Origin: Synechococcus sp. CC9616
Lineage (GTDB): Bacteria; Cyanobacteriota; Cyanobacteriia; PCC-6307; Cyanobiaceae
Assembly: GCF_000515235.1 (NCBI RefSeq)
Contig: NZ_KI911558.1
Location: 997,762-1,061,761 of the forward strand
Reading direction: 5' to 3'
DNA: 64,000 nucleotides
Part shown: piece by piece, positions 1 to 8,753 of the stretch
Position numbering within the stretch: the stretch's first letter is position 1
How the letters are laid out: every line of letters begins with the position of its first letter
Notes under the pieces: model-generated
The model's database searches: none
What the model was told of the DNA's origin: nothing
The model's input: the letters and a program-made list of their open reading frames with translations, nothing else
Translations under genes and position numbers: made by a program

Positions 1-241
1 GCATCGGGGTTCACCATCAACTGCGGCGACGTTCCGAAGAGCGCACAAACCAGCAGGGTCCAATGCTGGCGTACAGACCCACTGCAGGACTCAGCCCCGC
101 CAATTCGGCATAGGCAATCGAGACCGGGAGTGCGACCGCTGCCACCGACAAACCGGCAAATAGGTCGTGACTGAAATCGCTTCGAAAGCGATAGCGACGC
201 AGAGCCGCCAATCCCGGCATCAGGTCAGTGAAGCTGGCCAA
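1..241 (-). pseudogene. SulP-family anion permease, 5' part only, apparent frameshift
   Basis: The start of a SulP (sulfate/bicarbonate-type) transporter, cut by the left window edge. From the ATG at 241 the protein reads an amphipathic N-terminus and a first helix followed by GLYASI, as in SulP proteins. After that the frame runs into a stop near 17. The expected continuation, ALFGTSPQLMVNPDA, is present but in another frame, so one base appears to be missing near 58-64. It could be a real null allele or a sequence error. The gene follows mntB on the same strand with a gap of about 66 bases. Substrate (sulfate, bicarbonate or other) cannot be judged from this fragment. Confidence 0.65.
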
Positions 242-307
242 TCAAGGAACATCCTCCTCCCGTCAGGATGGTCATGGCGTGTCGCTCGCGCAGCCTTGGG
301 TTGTGCT

Positions 308-1147
308 TCAAGTGCTGAGATTGCTGTGACGTCGTAACACCCCATGACGCGGGGCAAGCAGGAAAGCCAGCAGGAACTGGGCGGTTTGCACAAGAACAAT
401 GCAACCGGCGGGATCGCTGTCTGTCCAATAACAAATGAACAAGCCAAGAACACTCGACAACATCCCACTGAACACAGCCAGAAGCGTCATCCGATCAAAA
501 CGATCGGTGAGCAGATAGGCCGTGGCCCCAGGGGTCACCAGCATGGCCACCACCAGAATGATTCCCACGGTTTGCAGGCAGGCCACAGCCGCCAGGGACA
601 GCAGACCAAGCAAGGTGTAGTGCAACTGACCGGTGTTGATCCCAATCGATCGCGCGTGGGTGGGATCAAAACAGAACAGCATCAGATCCCGACGCCGCAG
701 CAACAGCACAACCAACACGAACAGGCAAATCCCCAGGGTTTGCCACAGGTCATTCAGAGGGATTCCGAGCACATGGCCGAAAAGAATGTGATCGAGATCG
801 ATGTGGCTGACGGTTTTTGATCGCAGCACCAGTCCAAGGGCAAAGAAGCCTGTGAACACAAGACCGATCACCGTGTCTTCCCTGACCCGTGATTTCTGCT
901 CAACGAATCCAATCGCGGCCACCGAGCCGATTCCGAACACCAGAGCACCCAGCGAGAGAGGAAAACCAAGGGCATAGGCCAGCACCACTCCAGGCAGAAC
1001 GGCATGGGAGACGGCGTCCCCCATCAGAGCCCAGCCCTTGAGGGTCATGTAGCAGGACAACAACCCGCAGACACCGCCAACGACAGCACTGACGAGGAAA
1101 GCTCTTAGCATCCAGGGTTGACTGAGGGGTTCCAACAGCCAGGACAT
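308..1147 (-). CDS. mntB: Mn/Zn-type ABC transporter permease (MntB/ZnuB family)
   Basis: Inner-membrane permease of a metal ABC importer (ABC-3 family, 279 aa). It has about eight hydrophobic segments. The family-typical stretches are GWALMGDAVSHAVLPG near residues 38-53, and later REDTVIGLVFTGFFALG. It should pair with the ATPase at 11565-12416 and the lipoprotein at 14068-15066, both on the same strand, although they lie more than 10 kb upstream. The DUF2939 gene ends 48 bases before it and may be co-transcribed. The metal is inferred as manganese from the ligands of the binding protein, not from this permease. Zinc or iron cannot be excluded. Confidence 0.85.
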   Translation of the reverse strand: MSWLLEPLSQPWMLRAFLVSAVVGGVCGLLSCYMTLKGWALMGDAVSHAVLPGVVLAYALGFPLSLGALVFGIGSVAAIGFVEQKSRVREDTVIGLVFTGFFALGLVLRSKTVSHIDLDHILFGHVLGIPLNDLWQTLGICLFVLVVLLLRRRDLMLFCFDPTHARSIGINTGQLHYTLLGLLSLAAVACLQTVGIILVVAMLVTPGATAYLLTDRFDRMTLLAVFSGMLSSVLGLFICYWTDSDPAGCIVLVQTAQFLLAFLLAPRHGVLRRHSNLST

Positions 1148-1195
1148 CAGCAGAACGGTGAAGCCGGAGTCAATGCTGACAGCTGAGCGGCTTGA

Positions 1196-2287
1196 TCAAC
1201 GAGGCCTGCGGAAGGCCATGGCCCCCTGAGGCAGCTGAATCCGGACATCCCGTTCCGCATCGACCTCCCAGAAGCCCTCGTAACGCTGACCGCGGAGAAA
1301 AACCTCGGCCGAAGAGTCGTCCCAGAGAACAATCGCGCGTTTCACGCCATTGGGTTCAATCACGTCGTACACCGTGTTCCCGTTGGCATTCACTCTCGAC
1401 ACAACGGTGCACTGAAAGCCCGTGAACTCCTCGCCACTGCGCCGCATCTGGAACCAGCAGGTGGAGAGATCCGGAGGCATAGCGTTCACACCCAGAGTTA
1501 GCCCCGGCTCCCGTTGATCCGCGGCATTCGCCAAAGCGATGTCAGCGGTTTCAATCTCAGCGGTTTCGGGGGTTTCAAAAGAGGGATCCTCAAATTCGTC
1601 CTGACCTTCCGGGCGTGGTCGAACCGCCAGATCATCTGAAGCGACGGACTCATCCTCAAGAGCCAGTGCTTGCAGCTGTTGATAGTCAGGCAGGATCAAA
1701 CCTGCGATTTTCCAATCGCCCAGCCCCTGGCGCGCCATCTCAAATCCGATCTTGACGCCGGGCTCAAGACGTCCTGAAACCAGAAATTGATTCATACCCA
1801 CATAGGCCATCTCAACATTTGCCATCTGATCAATCTGCTTCTCAACTTGCTGCTTACCCTTGGCAATTTCCGCCTGGATATCCGGAACTGAAAAGGGATT
1901 GGCTGATGTCTTCTGGGCCCTTGGCAGATCGCCTTCCGAAGCCTCGATCAGACCCTTCACAACCTCTGATGTGAGGTAGGAATCGATCAGGGTGTTGGCA
2001 ATCGGTATCACCAGTGCTGTTCCCAAAGCCGCCAGCCCCTCTTCAGCATCGTCCAATGATTCTTCAGTGGCTGCCTGGGTCAGGCTGGTAACGACGTATG
2101 CCTTCAGATCTTCACGCAACTGCGGATAATCAACATACTGATTGAATCGTGACCCATCCTTTTGCTGGATCGCTTCACGAATCGAATTAACGGCTAAATA
2201 TGGACTGGCATACCAATAAGAACCTGTTGCCAAAACACCGCCCGAGATCAGTCCCGAGGCAACAATCGCAACTGTCTTCAAATTCAT
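1196..2287 (-). CDS. DUF2939-type membrane-anchored hypothetical protein
   Basis: A 363-residue protein starting MNLKTVAIVASG. One N-terminal helix (about residues 5-25) is followed by a motif like SPYLAVNSIREAIQQKD, then F..YVDYPQLREDLK, which is typical of DUF2939. The middle is acidic and the C-terminal 70 residues form a separate beta-rich region containing CWFQMRRSGEEF and YDVIEPNGVKRAIV. The open frame extends far upstream to 2929, but that part is antisense to the acyltransferase gene and has no family match, so I place the start at 2287. Function is unknown. It lies between the separated parts of the metal importer. Confidence 0.75.
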   Translation of the reverse strand: MNLKTVAIVASGLISGGVLATGSYWYASPYLAVNSIREAIQQKDGSRFNQYVDYPQLREDLKAYVVTSLTQAATEESLDDAEEGLAALGTALVIPIANTLIDSYLTSEVVKGLIEASEGDLPRAQKTSANPFSVPDIQAEIAKGKQQVEKQIDQMANVEMAYVGMNQFLVSGRLEPGVKIGFEMARQGLGDWKIAGLILPDYQQLQALALEDESVASDDLAVRPRPEGQDEFEDPSFETPETAEIETADIALANAADQREPGLTLGVNAMPPDLSTCWFQMRRSGEEFTGFQCTVVSRVNANGNTVYDVIEPNGVKRAIVLWDDSSAEVFLRGQRYEGFWEVDAERDVRIQLPQGAMAFRRPR

Positions 2288-2406
2288 TACGCGGCCAAAT
2301 CTGGCGTGACCGCTGACATTACTCTGAACAAGCACTTCGTGGTTAAGCCAACGGACTGGATGCATCCTTAAGGGCTCAATCGTCGATTGGAACAGGATCA
2401 GCGACC

Positions 2407-3759
2407 ATGCCGCGCGCCTCGATCCAGACCGCCCGTCCCGCCTTGCGGCGGCTGCCCACCCGGCAAAGCCGCGTCGTGCAGGCGGTACTGCAGCAGCTCC
2501 TACCAATGGTCTTTGTCGGACAGCGGTTACAGCTGCGCAACAGCAAAGCGGCCGAACGACTGGCCGAGGAGTTTCTTGCACAGCAGAACGGTGAACGCAA
2601 TCTGCTGATTGCCTTTCGCCATCCCAGCCCCCGCGATCCACTGGTGCTCGCGGATCTGTTCTGGAGTTGCGTTCCCAGGATGGCCCGAAGGCTGGGGAAT
2701 CCCTTGCCACGTGCGGTGTCGCTTCGGTTTCTCTACGACCGTGGAATCCCCCTGTGGGCGGGACCGGTGATCGGCTGGTTACTTCAGCGCAGCGGCGGCA
2801 TCGCCATCCACCGAGGTCGATTGGACCGACCAGCCCTGAACCAAGCCCGGCAAGCCCTGACGCTGGGACGCCAGGCCCTTGTGGTGGCACCGGAAGGAGC
2901 CACCAACAACCTGTCAGGGGAGATGGCACCCCTCGAGCCTGGTGTGGCCCAGCTCGCCTTCTGGGCAGCTGAGGACATGGCCAAGAACAAGGACCAGCGA
3001 ACTCTGCATGTCATCCCCATAGGGATTCGTTACAGCTGGCGTCGACCGAACTGGACGGTTCTCGATGCACGCCTCGAAGCGCTCGAGCAACACCTCGGGG
3101 TTCAGGCCATCGTTCTGGAGGACCGCCGCGAACGGCTTCTCCGCATCGGTGCAGCGTTGGTGACGGCGCTTGAACAGCTTGAACGCCTCAAAGCCAATCC
3201 AGAACAGCCCTTAGCAGTTCGAATTGAGAACTATCGACGGCATGGATTGGAAAAGGCGGAGAGCCATTTCGGGCTCCGCGCCAGCGGGACCCTGCAGGAA
3301 CGCTGCCGCCGAATTGAACAGGCGGCCTGGGATCGGATCTACAGGGAGAATCTCGAGCAATTGCCTCCGCTTGAACGCAGCTTGGTGGATTGGGAAGCGC
3401 GTGAAGCCGATCTTCAGCTCACTCGCATGCGACTGGTGGAGCATTTCACCAGCGTGAGCGGTCAATACATCACTGATCAACCGGAGTTCGACCGCTTTGC
3501 CGAGATGGTGCAGCTCGTGGAGGAGGCAATCGGCTGGATCGAAGACCGGCCCTGGAGCGGATCACCCTGCTTCGGACCACAGCGGGTGGAACTCAGCGTC
3601 GGTGAAGCGATTCCCGTCGATCAACGCCGCGATGACTACCGACGTGATCGTCGCCGGGCTGTTCAGATGCTGACGTCGGAACTGGATGCTGAACTGGAGC
3701 GTCTGATGCGTTCCGCCGGGAACGACTTCAGACATCGGGGAACTGACCCGATCCAGTGA
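2407..3759 (+). CDS. PlsC-like 1-acylglycerol-3-phosphate acyltransferase
   Basis: A 450-residue member of the lysophospholipid acyltransferase family. The catalytic H-x4-D motif appears as RHPSPRD (residues about 71-77). Later come GGIAIHRG and the substrate-binding EGATNN (family consensus EGTxS). The C-terminal 200 residues are charged and helical, longer than in a minimal PlsC (about 240 aa), as in some cyanobacterial versions. The likely reaction is acylation of lysophosphatidate at the membrane, but the acceptor is inferred from family only. It is divergent from the DUF2939 gene. The start ATG at 2407 lies about 120 bases from that gene's start. Confidence 0.8.
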   Translation: MPRASIQTARPALRRLPTRQSRVVQAVLQQLLPMVFVGQRLQLRNSKAAERLAEEFLAQQNGERNLLIAFRHPSPRDPLVLADLFWSCVPRMARRLGNPLPRAVSLRFLYDRGIPLWAGPVIGWLLQRSGGIAIHRGRLDRPALNQARQALTLGRQALVVAPEGATNNLSGEMAPLEPGVAQLAFWAAEDMAKNKDQRTLHVIPIGIRYSWRRPNWTVLDARLEALEQHLGVQAIVLEDRRERLLRIGAALVTALEQLERLKANPEQPLAVRIENYRRHGLEKAESHFGLRASGTLQERCRRIEQAAWDRIYRENLEQLPPLERSLVDWEAREADLQLTRMRLVEHFTSVSGQYITDQPEFDRFAEMVQLVEEAIGWIEDRPWSGSPCFGPQRVELSVGEAIPVDQRRDDYRRDRRRAVQMLTSELDAELERLMRSAGNDFRHRGTDPIQ

Positions 3760-4041
3760 TCTTCGAGATGCAAACAATTCAGGAGCAGCAGGTTCTGAAC
3801 GGCTCAGAGCAATGAGTTGCTGAAAATTGAACCGAAGAAAACTGAAGTGCGCATCGGACCAATTCATTAGATCAATATCGACCGACGCTCGTCTTAATCC
3901 TGCATAAAGGAGCTAAAAATTTTGCATCAAGAGACTCATCTCAATCTCGAAAGCGCGGCGTTGTATACAGAAAATTCCAGACAACCAGCGCAATCTTGGC
4001 TTCATTGGGTGACTCAACAAGGTCCGCATCAAGAGCAAACC

Positions 4042-4170
4042 ATGAAAAACGACACCATCACAACAGACCAGTTGATTTGGGGAGCCTTGTTTATGGGATG
4101 GATCTTTGGAGTCGCAACGATGCTGCTACTCGGTTACAACCCAGACAACTGCTTTGTAGGGACTCAATAA
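4042..4170 (+). CDS. Small one-helix membrane protein
   Basis: A 42-residue protein starting MKNDTITTDQL with one hydrophobic helix (WGALFMGWIFGVATMLLLGY). The frame continues upstream to 3922, but the ATG at 4042 gives a natural one-helix protein. No family recognised. First gene of the AT-rich patch. Confidence 0.5.
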   Translation: MKNDTITTDQLIWGALFMGWIFGVATMLLLGYNPDNCFVGTQ

Positions 4171-4304
4171 GCCAACCGTCAGTTCCTTCCACGAGTGCCT
4201 CAGGACGCTTGCTTAGCCCCCTGGATTCAGCAGATCTCAGCAAAAGACATCACCGAGCTGGATCTCGTCATCGTCATGAACCAACTCATTCAAAGCCTCC
4301 CCTT

Positions 4305-4499
4305 ATGGACATGACCAACCTCATACGATTGATACTTGAGCTTCCCAAGGAGAACCGGGAGTCTGTGCTTAGGGCTCTTCAGACTGCTCGTACGACGACA
4401 CGCAACGAGGCAGAACAGCAGCAGCTGCTCGATTCACCGATGGAGGTGCAGTCAAGCATTCCTATAACGATAAAGATTGTGACAGGCGATTGGACATAA
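4305..4499 (+). CDS. Small hypothetical protein
   Basis: A possible 64-residue protein starting MDMTNLIRLILELPKE, with a helical charged N-terminal half. The same frame is open from 3996, but the upstream part looks non-coding. No family recognised; it may not be expressed. Confidence 0.3.
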   Translation: MDMTNLIRLILELPKENRESVLRALQTARTTTRNEAEQQQLLDSPMEVQSSIPITIKIVTGDWT

Positions 4500-4598
4500 G
4501 ACTATCATCGTTGTTGCCGATACCCTTGAGTTATGAGTACTTCACGGCCTGCTCTATAGAAGCTATTCTTCGCCACAAGTTATCAACCAAAATCCAGC

Positions 4599-4850
4599 AT
4601 GACAGACAAGAAAAAACTGACCCCAGAGAGACTGATGCAAGCCAAAGCGTTTCTGGAAAACGGTGTGATATCGAAAGATCAATTCATAGAAATGACGCAT
4701 GGACAATCCGACTACGAGACAAACGATGATTCACAACAATTGCTTAAAATCCTTGACAAGATCAACACGGTCGAGCTGCACTTGCTGAAACTTGAATCTT
4801 TGATACTAAAGCTCGACGAGAAAGTAAACAGTCAACAGCAGTTGCCTTAA
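4599..4850 (+). CDS. Small coiled-coil hypothetical protein
   Basis: An 83-residue soluble protein starting MTDKKKLTPERLMQAK. Its first half resembles a short helix-turn-helix-like segment (AFLENGVISKDQFIEM). The second half has heptad-like leucines and isoleucines (ILDKINTVELHLLKLESLIL) that suggest a short coiled coil. No family recognised. It sits in the AT-rich patch between the acyltransferase and flotillin genes. Confidence 0.55.
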   Translation: MTDKKKLTPERLMQAKAFLENGVISKDQFIEMTHGQSDYETNDDSQQLLKILDKINTVELHLLKLESLILKLDEKVNSQQQLP

Positions 4851-4928
4851 TAGTTTGGCCATAGATCTACAGCCACAGTTCCATACCTATTTTGCGAGAT
4901 GCCAACCAGACTCAGAAATAAGTCAAAA

Positions 4929-5270
4929 CTAGGAATTCATAGTTTTTATCAAATCAATTGCCTCCATGGCAATCACTTTCTTGTTCCTATCGAACAACTC
5001 TTGAACACAATTAGCGGCTATAGCTGAACTTGCGAAAGGAAGGAATAAGTCAAGATCAGGACAGTATGCAAAACATGCGTCGACCACCCTATATCCATTT
5101 TTTTTAGAAATATGTTCCGCCAGAATGTGAACAAGGTGAATTTTGGGCATAGGAAAGCCAATGCTCACTGCGACGGTAACTTTTCCGCCCGACCAAGTGC
5201 CATCTAACAGACCTACAGCAAACCAGTTTGCGCCTGGAATATCAGAATCAAGTTTGTTGATATTCATCAT
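4929..5270 (-). CDS. Hypothetical protein
   Basis: A 113-residue protein starting MMNINKLDSD, with alternating strands and helices and no membrane segment or signal peptide. Composition is AT-rich relative to flanking genes. No domain recognised. It is convergent with the small gene ending at 4850. Confidence 0.55.
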   Translation of the reverse strand: MMNINKLDSDIPGANWFAVGLLDGTWSGGKVTVAVSIGFPMPKIHLVHILAEHISKKNGYRVVDACFAYCPDLDLFLPFASSAIAANCVQELFDRNKKVIAMEAIDLIKTMNS

Positions 5271-5761
5271 CCAGTCGACCTGTCATTTTAGAGTTGTTTC
5301 TCTATTTTACAGACAAGTATAGTGTGATGAAAGACATCTACATATTAAAGCACGAACCAATGCCTTCAGCAGCCTGCATTGGCCAGCATGAGATGGGAAG
5401 AACACTCATTTCTTAAATTATCAGCAAAATTTGACTCTACAAAGAAAGATCTTGCCACGACTATTTAGATGTCATTGGTTTTACACCCTGTCATCCAAAA
5501 AATCGCGATATAAAGATCAATGTCCACTCCGGCTCTGCAATGCCAGAAGGTTGAATCCATTGACTTCGTCGGGTGAGCGCATCTCTTTGCGCGTTGCTGC
5601 ATCTCCGCCAAAGCCAGCACTCAACTTCTATGGCAAGATTCCTTTCTAAGGAAAAGATAAGACATCGCCAATCAACCAACATGCGAAATAGTATTTTGAT
5701 CAGGTGAAATGATTGAAGAACAATCTTCAAGTGCTAAGTTTCAAGAGTTGCTAGTTATTCG
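5271..5761. other. AT-rich intergenic region, possible 5' extension of next gene
   Basis: No secure gene. From 5709 an ATG opens a 38-codon frame (starting MIEEQSSSAKFQELL) that ends near 5825, overlapping the start of the next gene in another frame. It could be the true N-terminus of that protein separated by a frameshift. Nothing else is recognisable. Confidence 0.4.
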
Positions 5762-6472
5762 ATGCTTGAAGCGCCAGGGAGAGATTCTGAGCAATCCCGA
5801 GAGAATTTTGAAAAGGCAGTCGTGATGATGGCGGCATCAATCATCGAGTGGGTTGATCAGCACAATCTTGAACGTCAAGAGTCAGCCAAGGTTGACGATT
5901 CCAACAACAAGGCAAAGTTACTTTCGCTTGCAATAGACCACTTGTGCCTGTATGGAATCATGGGTGCAAGAACCACAGGATTCGTAGCATTAACAGTTGC
6001 AAATTTATGGTCCCAGAGTCAATACAGAGTTGGAACGTACAAAGAGGAAAACCTGAAGGAGCAGATGTTATTGGTGATGCAGTCACCCCCTGTGGAGACT
6101 GCGATTCTGGAGACTTTCAAACCACTAGATGAAGAGGGCAAAAAAGATGCTAAGAATTTCGCAAGAGGTTCAGAAGCAATTATTACTATATTTGTGAAAT
6201 GCGCATTGGAAAAGTACTCCTCCCGCTTCAGCGATGAAGGCAACAGCTTTGTTGAGAACCATCGATCAGAGCTGGAAAAACTTAAAGAATTCTTTCGAGC
6301 AATTGACGAGGGCGGGTTAAGCTACTTGGCCAAAGTACTTGAGCTTACGTTAATAACATCGATGAGCAGCGCTTTATTCAATTGCGAGCTTTCTGCAGAG
6401 AACTCCTTTTATTACGAATCAACCATTGAATTGCTAGATGAAATATTTGAGATCGAAGATTCCGGCGAATAG
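5762..6472 (+). CDS. Hypothetical protein, possibly frameshifted N-terminus
   Basis: A 236-residue, mostly helical, acidic cytoplasmic protein with no recognised family. It contains AASIIEWVDQHNLERQ near residue 25, a hydrophobic stretch around LCLYGIMGARTTGFVALTVANLW, and an acidic end (DEIFEIEDSGE). A protein-like frame starting at 5709 runs into this one and shifts near the slippery-looking TTTTGAAAA at about 5808-5816, so the real N-terminus may be longer. GC content is clearly lower than in the flanking housekeeping genes, which suggests acquired DNA. Confidence 0.6.
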   Translation: MLEAPGRDSEQSRENFEKAVVMMAASIIEWVDQHNLERQESAKVDDSNNKAKLLSLAIDHLCLYGIMGARTTGFVALTVANLWSQSQYRVGTYKEENLKEQMLLVMQSPPVETAILETFKPLDEEGKKDAKNFARGSEAIITIFVKCALEKYSSRFSDEGNSFVENHRSELEKLKEFFRAIDEGGLSYLAKVLELTLITSMSSALFNCELSAENSFYYESTIELLDEIFEIEDSGE

Positions 6473-6615
6473 GATCTTATTTTTCTGATACTTCTCGCGA
6501 TTATGTGAACAACAAAGCCGGCTCACTCGTTTGAAAAGTTTTGTGAGGCTTTTCTGCAATACAATTGAATACTGGCTGCTCATCTGTTGTAGTGGAACTT
6601 ATATGAGAATCTGCC

Positions 6616-6816
6616 ATGGGAAGACACATCGAAACCAAGCAATTGCTCGCGAGACGCCAAACAGAAGCTGCTGTCCTGTCAAGACTCGTGAAGCTCATCT
6701 ACTTCAGACAAAGCATTGCGGCTGAGTATTTGATGACCATCGGCCTTGGGATCACTGATGTGCAGGCTTATTGTTTATCATTTTACGAAACCAAAGCAGA
6801 ATCCGGACGACAGTAA
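6616..6816 (+). CDS. Small hypothetical protein
   Basis: A 66-residue possible protein starting MGRHIETKQLLARRQTEAAV. It is helical and basic, with a weakly hydrophobic middle. No family match. It could be a fortuitous frame in the AT-rich patch. Confidence 0.35.
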   Translation: MGRHIETKQLLARRQTEAAVLSRLVKLIYFRQSIAAEYLMTIGLGITDVQAYCLSFYETKAESGRQ

Positions 6817-7259
6817 AAAGCCAAGGGCATCAGGAAGCAGATCCATTTTTTACCCGAGTCAAGCTTACATTGATAAAAAATAGACCATTGAAAACATATT
6901 AAAAGCAAATACCCGAATAGCAAGTCAACGTCTCAATGACCAATTTCTGAACATCTCGCGGGGAAGCCAATCTGTATTTGCAAGAAGCTTTTTCAGAAAT
7001 GATAAATCGAACATGCTATCAACTTTTTCTGATCGCTTTGCGATCGAGTCATCCACTAGAAGGTGTCAACAAGAACTAACAGAACCCTGTCTGGCACTTG
7101 TATTCTGCAGGCGATATCTGATCATCACCACCCAAATCAATTCCAATTCGTTCATTATCTAACGTTGATACTCCCTATGCAATAAACCACATACACAATT
7201 TTAAATTCAACAACTCTTTGAGACGTGATGAACTTTGGCGGATTGGAAGGACGTCCGTT
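6817..7259. other. Intergenic, no gene seen
   Basis: AT-rich sequence with no convincing coding frame, RNA fold or repeat that I can recognise. Confidence 0.5.
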
Positions 7260-7457
7260 TCAAGGGAGCCTGTGCGCATCAATGGTCGGACTGACCTGAC
7301 TCACGACTTGCCCATTGTTAGCAACAAGTCGGCAACTGACACCGCGACCCATGGATTTGCTGCGAGCAATGGCGTAAGCAGGGAACTCGTTTTCGATCTC
7401 AGCTTCCGTGCACCAGATTGAATCTGATGGCCCTTGGCATTGCACTTTAAACAACAT
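7260..7457 (-). CDS. Small hypothetical protein
   Basis: A 65-residue protein starting MLFKVQCQGPSDSIWCTEAE. The pattern is strand, helix (EFPAYAIARSKSMG), strand (VSCRLVANNGQVVSQV), which looks like a compact alpha/beta fold. The frame is open upstream to 7658, but that part overlaps the neighbouring gene in another frame, so I start at the ATG at 7457. No named family recognised. Confidence 0.45.
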   Translation of the reverse strand: MLFKVQCQGPSDSIWCTEAEIENEFPAYAIARSKSMGRGVSCRLVANNGQVVSQVSPTIDAHRLP

Positions 7458-7609
7458 GGATCTTGGTACAGAACTACTTCTGGTTTGGCACAACGTCTTT
7501 TCCAGCTGACGTACCAACAGTGACACTTTTCGGATATGGCTTGAAGCTGTTGTTTGGCGCTGGTTGGCGTCATAACCGGTCATTCCTGTGACATGGCTCC
7601 TGAGCCCTT

Positions 7610-7879
7610 TCATCGTTCTGACCCGTTCGGGGTTCCTCCACGATGAACATCCAAACAACGAGTCAACCGCTGGATTGATTCCTCTGTGCGACCGTCAGAC
7701 ATGAGCTGGCGGACCCGCTGCTTGCAGGTTGCGAGCTCCTCATCGCGCTTGCTGCGGCTCGTTTGCTCTGAATCGATGATCTGAACGAACGACATAACCC
7801 CGAGAAATGTTCCAGCGGCAAATATCAGCACCCCTGCTCGAGGCAACGTCGTGATGCCAAATCCTTTGATACGAGGCAT
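7610..7879 (-). CDS. Small membrane-anchored hypothetical protein
   Basis: An 89-residue protein starting MPRIKGFGITTLPRAG. One helix (VLIFAAGTFLGVMSFVQII, about residues 17-35) is followed by a charged cytoplasmic or periplasmic helix with two cysteines. No family recognised. Confidence 0.5.
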   Translation of the reverse strand: MPRIKGFGITTLPRAGVLIFAAGTFLGVMSFVQIIDSEQTSRSKRDEELATCKQRVRQLMSDGRTEESIQRLTRCLDVHRGGTPNGSER

Positions 7880-8198
7880 CAGCCATCTCTAGGCGCGTGG
7901 ACCAATCTGCCTTTCGAGCCTTGTTGGAGCTGGAATTGCCCAGTCAATGCAGAGATCCACGCGATTCGAAATGTTGATCCCAACCGTCGTATCACCACAC
8001 CCGAACGTTCAAAGGACTTGTTGGTGATCAAGGACTGCCATTGCGAAGGTGCAACACCCTGCCAGCACGACATCAAAGACAAACCAGTTGCCATCAGATC
8101 CGTGACTAACGTTGGTCCTAACAGCGTCTCGGAAAGAGCTTCCTGACTGATTTTTTACCAGAGACGTCCAAACCACCATGAATAAACACACGTCTTAA
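7880..8198. other. Intergenic, no gene seen
   Basis: No frame here looks protein-like on either strand. It presumably carries the promoter of the flotillin operon that starts at 8199, but no convincing -35/-10 pair can be singled out. Confidence 0.4.
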
Positions 8199-8699
8199 AT
8201 GCTGATCACTTATGTGTTGTGCCTCATCGCCGGGGGCGTGCTGATTGCCCTGGCGCTCGATGGCGAGGGCGACCTCAGTGGAGACGGAAGCGGCGGCAAC
8301 CTCACGATCCTATTCAACACGCCGTTCTGGTCATTCGGGCTGTTCGGCTTCGGCTTCAGCGGCCTGCTGCTCACATTTCTTGCCCCTGCCAGCAGCTGGC
8401 TGCCGTCAAGCCTGATCGCCTTGGCGATGGGGCTGGTGATGGGCTGGGTTGCCGCCTATCTGCTCCGGCTGATGGCTCGCAGAGAAGCGGACAGTCTCGT
8501 GCGCAGTGAAGATCTCATCGGCCTGGAAGGGCTCGTGACGCTCGATCTCTCATCTCAGGAGCGCGGTTTTGTTGAACTGCAGGCACGGGGAAGTTTGATC
8601 CGACGACCAGCACACAGCGTCAGCGGCCCGATTGCCAAGGGAACCGCTGTGGTGGTGGTGGCCAGCGACGGACACACCCTCAGCGTCGAGCCGATGTGA
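8199..8699 (+). CDS. NfeD-like membrane protein with OB-fold domain
   Basis: A 166-residue protein with three N-terminal transmembrane segments (residues about 3-20, 45-63 and 68-90). A soluble domain with the NfeD/OB-fold pattern follows (DLIGLEGLVTLDLS, then GFVELQARGS, ending in VVVVASDGHTLSVEP). Short NfeD proteins are standard partners of flotillins in bacterial membrane microdomains. It is followed directly by two SPFH genes on the same strand, which supports the assignment. No protease domain is present. Confidence 0.8.
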   Translation: MLITYVLCLIAGGVLIALALDGEGDLSGDGSGGNLTILFNTPFWSFGLFGFGFSGLLLTFLAPASSWLPSSLIALAMGLVMGWVAAYLLRLMARREADSLVRSEDLIGLEGLVTLDLSSQERGFVELQARGSLIRRPAHSVSGPIAKGTAVVVVASDGHTLSVEPM

Positions 8700-8753
8700 T
8701 GGCAGACAAGCTCGATCTTGCTAGGGGAAGAGGACAACGTTCACCCTCCATTT

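Noticed and set aside
2288-2929. Long upstream extension of the DUF2939 reading frame
   Set aside because: It is antisense to the well-supported acyltransferase gene and has no protein-like features. An ATG with the expected helix lies at 2287.
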